A stretch of 22,115 nucleotides of DNA from Bacillota bacterium (GTDB lineage Bacteria > Bacillota > Clostridia > Lachnospirales > Lachnospiraceae): the NCBI GenBank assembly GCA_023416695.1, contig JAEZGY010000049.1, positions 1-22,115 on the forward strand. Reading direction: 5' to 3'. Below the pieces are notes generated by a model. The model searched no databases, had not been told where the DNA came from, and worked only from the letters and a program-made list of their open reading frames with translations. The translations under genes and the position numbers were made by a program. This document shows, piece after piece, positions 6,931-14,705 of the stretch (within the stretch, counting starts at the first letter, position 1; each line of letters starts with the position of its first letter).

Positions 6931-7662
6931 TTATATCCACCCACCATCTAGGTTTATAATCTGTCCAGTGAGATACTCATTTCCTGTACATAATTGATAT
7001 ACAAGGGCAGCTACTTCCTCCGGTTTTCCAAGACGTCCTGCTGGAATCTCTTCTGCAAGAGCTAGTCGGTCTTCTTCACTTAGAAATTGATTCATGTCTG
7101 TATCAATAGCTCCGCAGGCGATGGCGTTCACCTGAATATTACTTGGAGCCACTTCCTTTGCAAGAGCCTTTGTCATAGCATTTAGCCCTCCCTTAGTCGC
7201 AGAGTAGGCCACTTCCATAGAGGCGCCACTGACACCCCATACAGAAGAAATATTAATAATCTTGCCTGCTTTCTCATGAATCATATGAGGAAGTGCAAGC
7301 CTAGAACAGTAGAAAGGAGCAGATAAATTTGTTCCTAAAAGCTGTTGCCACTGTTCATTGGTAGTGTCAGTCACTAAATCCACATAGGATATTCCAGCAT
7401 TGTTAATTAAGATATCTACGCCAGTTCCCCATGCTTTAATTTGGTTAAAAAGTGTTACTATGCTATCATAGTCTGCTACATCGCACTGAATAGCTAGACA
7501 ACGGACACCAGCCAACTCAGCTTCCTCTTTGATCTTATTTAAAGCGTCTATATTATGTTTACATGTGATAACCAGATGATATTCTGGCTTCATAAAAGAA
7601 TAAGCAATTGCTTTCCCTATGCCTCTAGAGGCACCTGTAATCAAAACGGTTTTGGTTTTCAT
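6931..7662 (-). CDS. ymfI: SDR-family reductase, YmfI-like (candidate EF-P 5-aminopentanone reductase)
   Basis: This is a classical short-chain dehydrogenase of 243 residues. It has TGASRGIG (9-16) for NADP(H), NNAG (87-90) and the catalytic tetrad N112, S140, Y153, K157. It resembles FabG in fold, but the stretches SSVWGVSGASMEVAY and AIDTDMNQF...EEIPAGRL match what I remember of Bacillus YmfI, which reduces the 5-aminopentanone group on elongation factor P, more closely than FabG. FabG would also normally sit in a fatty-acid operon, which this gene does not. It is encoded alone on the minus strand with a clear promoter (7688-7716) and an AAAGGA SD. General SDR function is certain; the EF-P role is inference at moderate confidence. 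Confidence 0.85.
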   Translation of the reverse strand: MKTKTVLITGASRGIGKAIAYSFMKPEYHLVITCKHNIDALNKIKEEAELAGVRCLAIQCDVADYDSIVTLFNQIKAWGTGVDILINNAGISYVDLVTDTTNEQWQQLLGTNLSAPFYCSRLALPHMIHEKAGKIINISSVWGVSGASMEVAYSATKGGLNAMTKALAKEVAPSNIQVNAIACGAIDTDMNQFLSEEDRLALAEEIPAGRLGKPEEVAALVYQLCTGNEYLTGQIINLDGGWI

Positions 7663-7687
7663 AGTTTTAATTCCTTTCGTACCTCTT

Positions 7688-7716
7688 ATTATACCCTAAA
7701 AAATACCATATAGCAA
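7688..7716 (-). promoter_or_regulatory. Sigma-A promoter for the SDR reductase (minus strand)
   Basis: Read on the minus strand, TTGCTA (plus 7711-7716) is followed after exactly 17 bp by TATAAT (plus 7688-7693), about 25 bp upstream of the ATG at 7662. It is back-to-back with the promoter at 7760-7788. Confidence 0.65.
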
Positions 7717-7759
7717 TTTCTTCTACGGATTCCAAGCATTGGTAAGAAGTACGGATTGC

Positions 7760-7788
7760 TTGTCATCCTCTTTGTATTCTGTTATACT
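7760..7788 (+). promoter_or_regulatory. Sigma-A promoter for the LCP-like/TagA-like/YitT operon
   Basis: TTGTCA (7760-7765), a 17-bp spacer, and TATACT (7783-7788) with extended TGT (7780-7782). Transcription would begin near 7795, giving a very short leader of about 14 nt that holds little more than the SD GGAGG (7796-7800). This rules out the in-frame TTG at 7794 as the start codon. Confidence 0.65.
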
Positions 7789-7808
7789 TTGCGTTGGAGG
7801 TTTATGAT

Positions 7809-8615
7809 ATGAGCAGACGGAAAATTGTTAGAAGAACAACGAGAACCTTATTTAAAACGGTATTTTGGGTATTCATGTTTATTACAGTAGGGGTAGGAAC
7901 CTATAAGCTAACCCTATTTTATTATAAAAGTACAGGTCAATATGCTTCTGCCACAGCAGATGATGAAAAAGCTATTGTCAAAGCTACCACAGATACGGTT
8001 GCTGTCAATGCAATTTTTGCAGTAGATGGGGATGATGGTAGAATCAAACATCTTGTAATAGAGATTTTTAATTCGGGGAAGGGAAAGATAGATTTTGTAA
8101 CACTACCAACGGATAGCTTATACGGTATGAGTAAGGAACTATATAGTATCTTAAGTAAGGAAAATCCTAACGTGCCACAAATACTGACATGGAAGGACAT
8201 GCCTCAGTACTTTGGCCAGACGACTGCCTACCAATATGGAACCTTACTACTGAAAGAGAGCCTAGAAATACCTATTAGTTTCTACACCTTAATGTCAGAA
8301 GCTACCTTTCAGGAATATTTTGAAGAAGTGAAAGGAAACTCTCTAGACGGCCAGTCTCTAACTAAGGGGTATACCCTAAAACAGTCAGTATGTGAGACAA
8401 TCAAGGCTTCAACAACTACTTTACAGCTTGAGAAGGAATTAGCTAATTACTATAAGAAGGTACAAAGCAATCTAAGTTTAGCTAGGAGGAACACCTACTT
8501 ATCTTCCTATTTGACAGCAGATTATGACAATATAGGCGTCTATACACTGCAAATAGATGCAAATACGAATCAGATAACGGATAAAGAATGGGTATTAGAT
8601 CTTATAAAGGAGTAA
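7809..8615 (+). CDS. Membrane-anchored LytR-CpsA-Psr-like protein, degenerate
   Basis: This 268-residue protein has a basic N-terminus, one membrane helix (about 14-36) and an extracytoplasmic domain. The order of elements resembles an LCP domain: AIFAVDGDDGRIKHLVIEIF (69-87), a strand ending TLPTDS (98-103), and YQYGTLLLKESLEIPISFYTLMSEATFQEYF (141-171), which looks like the LCP stretch ending in a GIPID-type motif. In active LCP ligases the middle motif reads IPRDT and the first contains an R-S-D; here the Arg and Asp are replaced (PTDS; RIKH). ATG 7809 is 8 bp after GGAGG. LCP enzymes attach teichoic acids or other glycopolymers to peptidoglycan, and the next gene is TagA-like, which supports a link to the cell envelope. 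The family call is remote and the activity is doubtful. Confidence 0.6.
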   Translation: MSRRKIVRRTTRTLFKTVFWVFMFITVGVGTYKLTLFYYKSTGQYASATADDEKAIVKATTDTVAVNAIFAVDGDDGRIKHLVIEIFNSGKGKIDFVTLPTDSLYGMSKELYSILSKENPNVPQILTWKDMPQYFGQTTAYQYGTLLLKESLEIPISFYTLMSEATFQEYFEEVKGNSLDGQSLTKGYTLKQSVCETIKASTTTLQLEKELANYYKKVQSNLSLARRNTYLSSYLTADYDNIGVYTLQIDANTNQITDKEWVLDLIKE

Positions 8616-8657
8616 TCGGCCCGATCTATCCGAAGAAAATAGAAAGAGGATACTGTT

Positions 8658-9380
8658 ATGGACAGAAAAATTAATGTAATGGGTATTGAGGTAGATCATA
8701 TCTCTTTTCAAACATTAAAAAGAATGACAGCAGAGTATTTGGTAAATGATACTCTGAATCGTTATATACTAGTATCAACTAAACTGATTGAAGAGGCATT
8801 AGAGGATCCAGAACTAGTAGATAGTTTAAAAGCGGTGGATTATTTGTTGCCAGGTGAAGATCAGGTATATGGCATTGTACCCGGGCTGCTTCCGGGAAAA
8901 GGCATGGTAACAGGGTATCATTCTCTTCTAGAGTTACTAGGTAAGATGGAAAAGCCCCATACAGTTTACCTTATGGCGCCCAACGAAGGTGTTATTAAGA
9001 AGATTTCTAGATACTGTGACCGATATTTTCCTAAGATCAGTATAACAGGTACCTATAATCAACAAGAGGAATGGACAGATGAACTGATTCTTAATGCAAT
9101 TAATTCTGTAAATCCGGACATTTTAGTGAATACAATTCCTAGCCCGGTGGAAGGTAAATGGGTAGCGACCTTTGGCCAACAGATAGATGCTAAATTATAT
9201 ATTGGGTTGGGAGGAATCTTTGACACCATGGTATCCCAGCTAAAAGACCCTCCATTTCTGATTAGAAAATTACATATGATATCTTTGTACCACAAGCTAA
9301 AGGGACGAGGACAATACAAATTAATAAAGTATCGAATATTTAGACGTAAAGTAGAGCAATATAATACTAAAAAAAGGTGA
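8658..9380 (+). CDS. WecG/TagA/CpsF-family glycosyltransferase-like protein, divergent
   Basis: This 240-residue protein matches the fold order of WecG/TagA/CpsF enzymes: INVMGIEVDHISFQ at the start, LKAVDYLLPGEDQVYG (58-72), MVTGYHSLLELL (83-94), VYLMAPNEGVIKK (103-115), and YIGLGGIFDTMVSQLKDPP (181-199) with a basic C-terminus for membrane association. Family members transfer ManNAc or a similar sugar to lipid-linked GlcNAc in teichoic acid or antigen synthesis. Expected key positions differ: the LPDG motif with the proposed catalytic Asp is LPGE, the Arg before VTG is Met83, and the PKQEKW motif is PSPVEGKW. AGAGGA (8645-8650) is 7 bp before ATG. It lies 42 bp after the LCP-like gene and touches the YitT gene. 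Confidence 0.7.
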   Translation: MDRKINVMGIEVDHISFQTLKRMTAEYLVNDTLNRYILVSTKLIEEALEDPELVDSLKAVDYLLPGEDQVYGIVPGLLPGKGMVTGYHSLLELLGKMEKPHTVYLMAPNEGVIKKISRYCDRYFPKISITGTYNQQEEWTDELILNAINSVNPDILVNTIPSPVEGKWVATFGQQIDAKLYIGLGGIFDTMVSQLKDPPFLIRKLHMISLYHKLKGRGQYKLIKYRIFRRKVEQYNTKKR

Positions 9381-9382
9381 CG

Positions 9383-10261
9383 ATGAGAGTGGAATTACTA
9401 ACTAAACGCCCAAAGTGGCTTCAATATATAGTAATTGCATTAGGTACGGTACTAATGGCAATTGCGGTTAATATGGTATATGAACCAATGAATATGGTAA
9501 CAGGAGGCGTCTCTGGTCTTGCAATTGTAATCAAGTATTGGACGGAGCCGTTGTTCTCAGGTGGAGTGCCTTTATGGCTATCCAATATTCTTGTTAACAT
9601 CCCTCTTTTTATCTTTGCCATTGTGATATTTGGTGTTAAATATATTGCCAAAACACTTTATGCAACGATATGTTTTACCATCGCTTTGTATATTGTTCCA
9701 ATCAATGCAATCTTTACGGAAGATTATTTTCTTGCTAGTGTGTTTGGCGGAGTCTTAATGGGAGCGGGATTGGGCTTAATTTTGTTCTATCAGTGCACTA
9801 CTGGAGGAACTGACTTGTTCAGCTCTTTACTTCATCTCAAACTAAAACACTACACGGTACCCCAGATTTTAATGGTAGTGGATAGTGCGATTGTATTATT
9901 AGGCGCTGCTGTGTTTGGAATTAATGAAGCATTGTATGCAGTTGTTGCTGTGTATCTTGCTTCTAAGGTTATGGACAACTTTTTAGAAGGTGTTAATTTT
10001 GCTAAGTTGACCTATATTATTTCTGATCATCATGAAGCTATAGCACAAGCGATTCTCTATGATATTAAGAGAGGGGTTACTGGTATTCCGGTACAAGGAA
10101 TGTACTCAAATGAAGCTCGTAATATGTTACTTTGTGTGGTATCAAAAAAAGAAATCGCTGGAATTATTGATAGAGTTGCACAAATTGATCCCTCTGCTTT
10201 TGTGATTGTTAGCGATGTAAGGGAAGTTTTAGGAGAAGGTTTTATTGAATATAAACAGTAA
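9383..10261 (+). CDS. YitT-family membrane protein (DUF161/DUF2179)
   Basis: The 292-residue protein has five or six hydrophobic helices in the first two thirds. The characteristic segment NMVYEPMNMVTGGVSGLAIVI is near the N-terminus and a G-rich helix (VFGGVLMGAGLGLILFYQCTTGGTD) in the middle. A soluble C-terminal DUF2179 domain (about 205-285: AKLTYIISDHHEAIAQAILYDIKRGVTGIPVQGMYS) follows; this domain occurs widely in Firmicutes membrane proteins of unclear function. ATG 9383 is chosen because AAAAAGG (9371-9377) serves it at 5 bp. An alternative GTG at 9377 would overlap the previous stop by 4 bp but has no SD. The 2-bp gap indicates translational coupling to the TagA-like gene. Transport substrate is unknown. 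Confidence 0.85.
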   Translation: MRVELLTKRPKWLQYIVIALGTVLMAIAVNMVYEPMNMVTGGVSGLAIVIKYWTEPLFSGGVPLWLSNILVNIPLFIFAIVIFGVKYIAKTLYATICFTIALYIVPINAIFTEDYFLASVFGGVLMGAGLGLILFYQCTTGGTDLFSSLLHLKLKHYTVPQILMVVDSAIVLLGAAVFGINEALYAVVAVYLASKVMDNFLEGVNFAKLTYIISDHHEAIAQAILYDIKRGVTGIPVQGMYSNEARNMLLCVVSKKEIAGIIDRVAQIDPSAFVIVSDVREVLGEGFIEYKQ

Positions 10262-10462
10262 ACGGCATGAAAGGTTGGCAAATTTTCGGTAATTAAACAG
10301 ATTTATACAATTGGTATACAAATTAAACAAATTGAAAAAAAGTAATTTGGTAAAATGAGATATAGTTTTGGAAATGTAAATGATGTATCATATGTTTATA
10401 AATTAATACAAACAATCATTAGTTTTATTGTAAAGTTACGTATTAAGAGGAGGAAACATAGT

Positions 10463-11575
10463 ATGGCGAGTGTTACGCTTAAAAACATTAATAAAACTTA
10501 TCCTAATGGATTTGTTGCCGTTAAAGACTTCAATCTTGATATTGAAGACAAAGAGTTTATCATTTTCGTAGGTCCATCTGGTTGTGGTAAATCCACTACA
10601 CTTCGTATGATTGCAGGTTTAGAGGATATTACTTCTGGTGAATGTTGGATTGGCGATAGAATGGTTAATGCAATTGAACCAAAAGATAGAGATATCGCAA
10701 TGGTATTCCAGAATTATGCATTATATCCTCATATGTCAGTTTATGATAACATGGCATTTGGTCTTAAGTTAAGAAAGACTCCAAAGGATGAGATTGACAA
10801 GCTTGTTACTGAAGCTGCAAAGATTCTTGATATTGCTCATTTATTAGATCGTAAACCAAAGGCTTTATCTGGTGGACAAAGACAACGTGTTGCTATGGGA
10901 CGTGCTATCGTACGTAATCCTAAGGTATTCCTTATGGACGAACCTTTATCAAACTTGGATGCTAAGTTACGTGTTCAGATGCGTACAGAGATTTCCAAAT
11001 TACATATGAGATTAGAAACTACTTTCATCTATGTAACACATGATCAGACAGAGGCTATGACTCTTGGTACTAGAATTGTTGTTATGAAAGATGGTATTGC
11101 TCAACAAATCGATACTCCACAGAACCTGTATGACAAACCAAACAACTTATTTGTTGCAGGATTTATGGGATCCCCTCAGATGAACTTCTTCGATTGTAAA
11201 GTATTAAAATCTGGTTCTGATGTATTATTAATGTTTGGTTCTAACAGCATTAAGGTTCCAGAAGCAAAAGCTAAGATCCTTATTGATCAAGGATATGAAG
11301 ATAAGACTGTAGTACTTGGTATCCGTCCAGAGGATATTAAGGACGAAGAGATTGTAATCAATAGCTCACCTGATAGTGTAATTGAAGCAACTGTTAGGGT
11401 ATATGAATTACTTGGCGCAGAAGTATTCTTGTATTTCTCAGTAGAGCAATTTGAGTTTACTGCACGTGTTAACCCACGTACAACTGCAAGAGTTGGAGAT
11501 ACTATCAAAGTGGCATTTGACTTAAGTAAGATACATATCTTCGATAAAGAGACAGAAGTAGCTATTTGTAACTAA
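10463..11575 (+). CDS. ugpC: Shared sugar ABC-importer ATPase (MsmX/UgpC type)
   Basis: This 370-residue ABC ATPase of the carbohydrate-uptake-1 family has Walker A GPSGCGKST (37-45), Q-loop FQNYALYPHMSVYDNM (82-97), signature LSGGQ (135-139), Walker B VFLMDE (155-160) and H-loop His193. A C-terminal TOBE/regulatory domain (about 240-370, with VLGIRPEDI) completes the MalK/UgpC/MsmX architecture. No permease or binding-protein gene is nearby, which fits an MsmX-like ATPase that powers several sugar importers encoded elsewhere. ATG 10463 lies 9 bp after AGAGGAGG; the frame remains open upstream to an ATG at 10355 but that stretch is AT-rich leader with no family similarity. Arginine is mostly CGT here while neighbouring genes use many AGA/AGG codons, suggesting high expression. 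Confidence 0.9.
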   Translation: MASVTLKNINKTYPNGFVAVKDFNLDIEDKEFIIFVGPSGCGKSTTLRMIAGLEDITSGECWIGDRMVNAIEPKDRDIAMVFQNYALYPHMSVYDNMAFGLKLRKTPKDEIDKLVTEAAKILDIAHLLDRKPKALSGGQRQRVAMGRAIVRNPKVFLMDEPLSNLDAKLRVQMRTEISKLHMRLETTFIYVTHDQTEAMTLGTRIVVMKDGIAQQIDTPQNLYDKPNNLFVAGFMGSPQMNFFDCKVLKSGSDVLLMFGSNSIKVPEAKAKILIDQGYEDKTVVLGIRPEDIKDEEIVINSSPDSVIEATVRVYELLGAEVFLYFSVEQFEFTARVNPRTTARVGDTIKVAFDLSKIHIFDKETEVAICN

Positions 11576-11585
11576 TAAAATGACA

Positions 11586-11617
11586 AGAAGGGATATCTCG
11601 TAAGAGATATCCTTTCT
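11586..11617 (+). terminator. First hairpin terminator after the ABC ATPase gene
   Basis: The stem AAGGGATATCTC / GAGATATCCTTT (core 11591-11599 with 11604-11612, loop GTAA) can extend outward to 11586/11617 with one G-T pair. The following sequence is only moderately T-rich. Confidence 0.6.
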
Positions 11618-11654
11618 ACTTTATAGAATGATGGAGAATATGGATTGTTTTTTC

Positions 11655-11692
11655 AGTGGTAGTTTGTGAACTTTACAAATTACTGCTTTTTT
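11655..11692 (+). terminator. Second, T-tract terminator after the ABC ATPase gene
   Basis: A 13-bp stem with three G-U pairs, AGTGGTAGTTTGT (11655-11667) / ACAAATTACTGCT (11675-11687), runs into six T (11687-11692). Together with the hairpin at 11586 it makes a tandem stop before the CdaR-type gene. Confidence 0.7.
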
Positions 11693-11760
11693 ATTGTGGA
11701 ATTGCATAAAGATAAGATGAGAACAATATAGGAAACTGTAGATTTATCTAGTTTCGTGTA

Positions 11761-11789
11761 TTTACTTTTTAAAATAGAAATGATAAAAT
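11761..11789 (+). promoter_or_regulatory. Promoter for the CdaR/PucR-type regulator
   Basis: TTTACT (11761-11766), a 17-bp spacer and TAAAAT (11784-11789) with extended TGA (11781-11783). The rest of the 308-bp gap (11576-11883) holds the two terminators and a leader of about 90 nt in which no other structure was convincing. Confidence 0.45.
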
Positions 11790-11883
11790 TATCCTATATG
11801 CTTAGATGAATAATGGGTGTAATATGCTCATTCATACAATACGCAGCAAAAAATAAAGATGGCAATAAAAGGAGTGATTAAAA

Positions 11884-12972
11884 ATGATATCAAATCAGAT
11901 TCTTCAGAATACCATTGAAGGACTTAAGGGAATCACTAGAATTGATATTTGTGTAATGGATACTGAGGGAAAGACGTTAGCCTCAACAATTAATAATGCT
12001 GATGATTATGAAAATGCCGTTTTGGCGTTTGTGGATTCTCCTGCAGATAGCCAGGTGGTTCAAGGATTTCAATTTTTTAAAGTGTTTGACGAACACCAAC
12101 TTGAATATATTATTCTTGTTAAGGGTGACAGTGATGATGTATATATGGTAGGTAAGATAGCTGCGTTTCAGATACAAAACCTTTTAGTTGCCTATAAAGA
12201 GCGTTATGATAAGGATAATTTTATTAAGAATCTCTTATTAGATAATTTATTGTTAGTGGATATCTATAATCGTGCAAAGAAACTTCACATTGATACGGAA
12301 GTAAGAAGAGTAGTATTTCTTATTGAAACGAAAAATGAGAAGGATGGCAATGCGCTAGAGACAGTACGTGGACTGTTTTCTGGAAAAACCAAGGATTTTA
12401 TTACAGCAGTAGATGAAAAGAATATTATTTTAGTAAAAGAGCTGAAGCAAAACGAGACTTATGAGGATTTAAGTAAGACAGCTAGAGTAATCTTAGATAT
12501 GTTGAACACAGAAGCTATGACCAATGCACATGTTTCCTATGGTACCATTGTGAATGAGATTAAGGATGTATCCCGTTCCTATAAGGAAGCAAAGATGGCA
12601 TTAGATGTAGGTAAGATTTTCTACAGCAACCGTAATGTCGTTGCTTATAATAATTTGGGAATTGGACGTCTGATTTATCAGCTCCCAATGCCTTTATGTA
12701 AGATGTTTATTAAGGAAATTTTCGAAGGAAAATCTCCAGATGAATTCGATGAGGAGACATTAACTACAATTAATAAGTTTTTTGAAAATAGCTTAAATGT
12801 TTCTGAAACCTCTAGACAGTTATATATTCATCGTAATACCTTAGTGTATCGTTTAGACAAGCTACAGAAGAGTACTAATCTAGATCTTCGTGTATTTGAG
12901 GATGCAATTACCTTTAAGATTGCTTTGATGGTTGTGAAGTACATGAAATATATGGAAAACCTAGATTATTAA
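11884..12972 (+). CDS. CdaR/PucR-family transcriptional regulator
   Basis: The 362-residue protein has an N-terminal region (about 1-110: QNTIEGLKGITRIDICVMDTEGKTLAST) resembling the putative sugar-diacid recognition domain of CdaR. A central GGDEF-like fold of the CdaR type (about 130-260) follows, with no cyclase motif. The C-terminal PucR/CdaR helix-turn-helix (about 299-355) contains LNVSETSRQLYIHRNTLVYRLDKLQ, a strong family signature. It is expected to be a DNA-binding activator or repressor controlled by a small carboxylate or sugar acid. AAAAGGAG (11867-11874) lies 9 bp before ATG. No catabolic gene is adjacent; the nearest candidate partner is the sugar ABC ATPase upstream, separated by tandem terminators, and the target is unknown. 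Confidence 0.8.
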   Translation: MISNQILQNTIEGLKGITRIDICVMDTEGKTLASTINNADDYENAVLAFVDSPADSQVVQGFQFFKVFDEHQLEYIILVKGDSDDVYMVGKIAAFQIQNLLVAYKERYDKDNFIKNLLLDNLLLVDIYNRAKKLHIDTEVRRVVFLIETKNEKDGNALETVRGLFSGKTKDFITAVDEKNIILVKELKQNETYEDLSKTARVILDMLNTEAMTNAHVSYGTIVNEIKDVSRSYKEAKMALDVGKIFYSNRNVVAYNNLGIGRLIYQLPMPLCKMFIKEIFEGKSPDEFDEETLTTINKFFENSLNVSETSRQLYIHRNTLVYRLDKLQKSTNLDLRVFEDAITFKIALMVVKYMKYMENLDY

Positions 12973-13008
12973 AAGGGTAGATAAATATGCATCAGGAGAT
13001 TAGAAAGT

Positions 13009-13773
13009 ATGGCTAATAAGTTAACACTTCATGATATTACTAATGATAAAAAGAAGAGTACTCATTCTGAAGAACGAAAAAATGAGCCTACGATTATTCT
13101 AAAGGATGTTTATAAGGATTATTCTTCGGGTACTCATGCCCTAAAGGGTGTGGATTTGACTATTGATAAAGGGGAGTTCGTCTTTATCGTAGGCAGTAGT
13201 GGTTCTGGTAAATCTACCTTTATCAAAATTTTGTTAAAAGAAATTGAGGTAAGTCGTGGGTCTGTTTATGTCAATGGATTCTATGTTCACCGAATCAATC
13301 GTAAGCACACACCGAAACTAAGAAGAACCATGGGGGTTGTGTTTCAGAACTTTCGTCTGTTAAAGGACCGAAATGTTTACGAAAACATTGCCTTTGCTCA
13401 GAGAGCCATTGGAGTATCTTCCGTGAGAGCTAAGAAGAGAGTGCCTGAAGTGCTATCCATGGTAGGAATCCTAGATAAAATGAAAGCAAATCCCACAGAA
13501 CTTTCTGGTGGAGAGCAGCAGAGAGTGGCCATTGCTAGAGCTCTAGTGAATAAACCGAAGTTAATTCTAGCAGATGAACCAACAGGGAATTTGGATCCTA
13601 AGAACTCCTGGGAGATTATGAAGCTTCTTGAAGAAATAAATCGTATGGGAACAACGGTACTAGTAGTAACTCATAACAAAGAGATAGTTGATGCGATGAA
13701 GAAACGTGTTATTACCTTGGAAAAGGGACGCATTGTAAGAGATGAGGTCAAAGGGGGGTATACACGTGGTTAG
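13009..13773 (+). CDS. ftsE: Cell-division ABC ATPase FtsE
   Basis: This 254-residue ATPase has Walker A GSSGSGKST (62-70), VFQNFRLLKDRNVYENIAFA (111-130) around the Q-loop, signature LSGGE (165-169), Walker B LILADE (185-190) and THNKEIVDAMKKRVITLEKGRIV at the end, the arrangement typical of FtsE. Usual FtsE proteins begin close to IILKDVYKDY. Here about 28 extra hydrophilic residues precede it, and there is no internal ATG/GTG/TTG that would remove them. AGGAGA is the SD. The gene overlaps ftsX by 8 bp. With FtsX it forms the inner-membrane complex whose ATP cycle switches on peptidoglycan hydrolases during division or elongation; the hydrolase is likely the M23 protein two genes downstream. 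Confidence 0.92.
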   Translation: MANKLTLHDITNDKKKSTHSEERKNEPTIILKDVYKDYSSGTHALKGVDLTIDKGEFVFIVGSSGSGKSTFIKILLKEIEVSRGSVYVNGFYVHRINRKHTPKLRRTMGVVFQNFRLLKDRNVYENIAFAQRAIGVSSVRAKKRVPEVLSMVGILDKMKANPTELSGGEQQRVAIARALVNKPKLILADEPTGNLDPKNSWEIMKLLEEINRMGTTVLVVTHNKEIVDAMKKRVITLEKGRIVRDEVKGGYTRG

Positions 13774-14665
13774 TCTAAGCTCTATTGGACATGGCTTAAA
13801 ACAGGGTGGTAAAAACATAAAGCGTAATGGCAAGTTTTCCATTGCCTCTGTATGCACTATGTCAGCCTGCCTGTTTTTAGTTGGCATTTTTTATTTTATT
13901 TTGGCTAACTTGGAATACAATATTGGTTTAATAGAAAGTAATGTTGGCATTTCAGTCTACTTTGACGAAGGAATTTCAGAGGAGAGGATTGCTAGCATTG
14001 GGAATGAGATTAAGACCAATATTTCGGACATAGATAGTATGAATTATCACTCTGCAGAGGAAGTATGGGAGAGTTATAAACAGACCCTTGATCCAGAGAT
14101 GGTGAAAACCTTTGGGGAGGATAATCCGCTTAAAGATTCTGCTTATTATTCCATTACATTAAAAAATCTAGAAAAGCAAAAAGAGGTATCCACTCGAATT
14201 GAGAAGATAGACGGGGTACGTAAGGTACAACGTTCGGATAAGGTGGCGGATGCCTTTGGAAACTTTAATAAATTCATAGGTATTATTTCCGCAGGAATTA
14301 TAGCGATTCTCTTACTTATTTCAATTTTTCTTATCAATATTACGGTATCTATGGGTATTACGGTACGAAGAGAAGAAATCTCCATTATGAAGTTAATTGG
14401 AGCAACGGATTTCTTCATCCGTGGTCCTTTTATTATGGAAGGGCTATTACTAGGATTTTTCGGTGCCTGTATTCCACTTACTGTACTATTTATACTTTAT
14501 GATAGGATAATGAGCTTTGTGGATGGCAAGTTTGCTGCCCTTTCCTTACAGTTCTTATCACTAGGAAGCATTTATATGAAACTAGTTCCAATTTGCTTAG
14601 GGATTGGTGTGGGAATCGGATTACTTGGAAGTTACTTAACAGTAAGAAAACATTTACGACGTTAA
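13766..14665 (+). CDS. ftsX: Cell-division permease-like protein FtsX
   Basis: The 299-residue protein has the FtsX layout: cytoplasmic GHGLKQGGKNIKRNGKFSIAS, first helix (about 25-48), a large extracytoplasmic domain (about 49-165), then three helices including GIIAILLLISIFLINITVSM. The TVRREEISIMKLIGATDFFIRGPF stretch is typical of the FtsX permease domain. GTG 13766 is chosen because AAGGGGGG (13751-13758) precedes it by 7 bp and the resulting start, VVSLSSIGHGLKQ, looks like other FtsX N-termini. An upstream in-frame ATG at 13742 lies inside ftsE without SD. It transmits the FtsE ATPase state across the membrane to a hydrolase. Confidence 0.9.
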   Translation: MVSLSSIGHGLKQGGKNIKRNGKFSIASVCTMSACLFLVGIFYFILANLEYNIGLIESNVGISVYFDEGISEERIASIGNEIKTNISDIDSMNYHSAEEVWESYKQTLDPEMVKTFGEDNPLKDSAYYSITLKNLEKQKEVSTRIEKIDGVRKVQRSDKVADAFGNFNKFIGIISAGIIAILLLISIFLINITVSMGITVRREEISIMKLIGATDFFIRGPFIMEGLLLGFFGACIPLTVLFILYDRIMSFVDGKFAALSLQFLSLGSIYMKLVPICLGIGVGIGLLGSYLTVRKHLRR

Positions 14666-14705
14666 CATAATACGATGGGGGTCGCAGACAGAAAAGAGGA
14701 TGAGA

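Noticed and set aside
7794..7808. TTG start for the LCP-like protein
   Set aside because: It overlaps the SD of ATG 7809 and lies at or before the predicted transcription start.
10281..10295. CodY-like box upstream of the sugar ABC ATPase
   Set aside because: Only about 11 of 15 positions fit and the AT-rich region makes such matches common.
10262..10462. Promoter and operator candidates in the leader of the ABC ATPase (TTGAAA near 10332, TAAAAT near 10351, TATAC/GTATA palindrome near 10304-10318)
   Set aside because: No pair of hexamers has an acceptable spacer and the palindrome arms are only 5 bp.
10355..10462. N-terminal extension of the ABC ATPase from an ATG at 10355
   Set aside because: No SD is present, the extension has no family similarity, and a strong SD fits ATG 10463.
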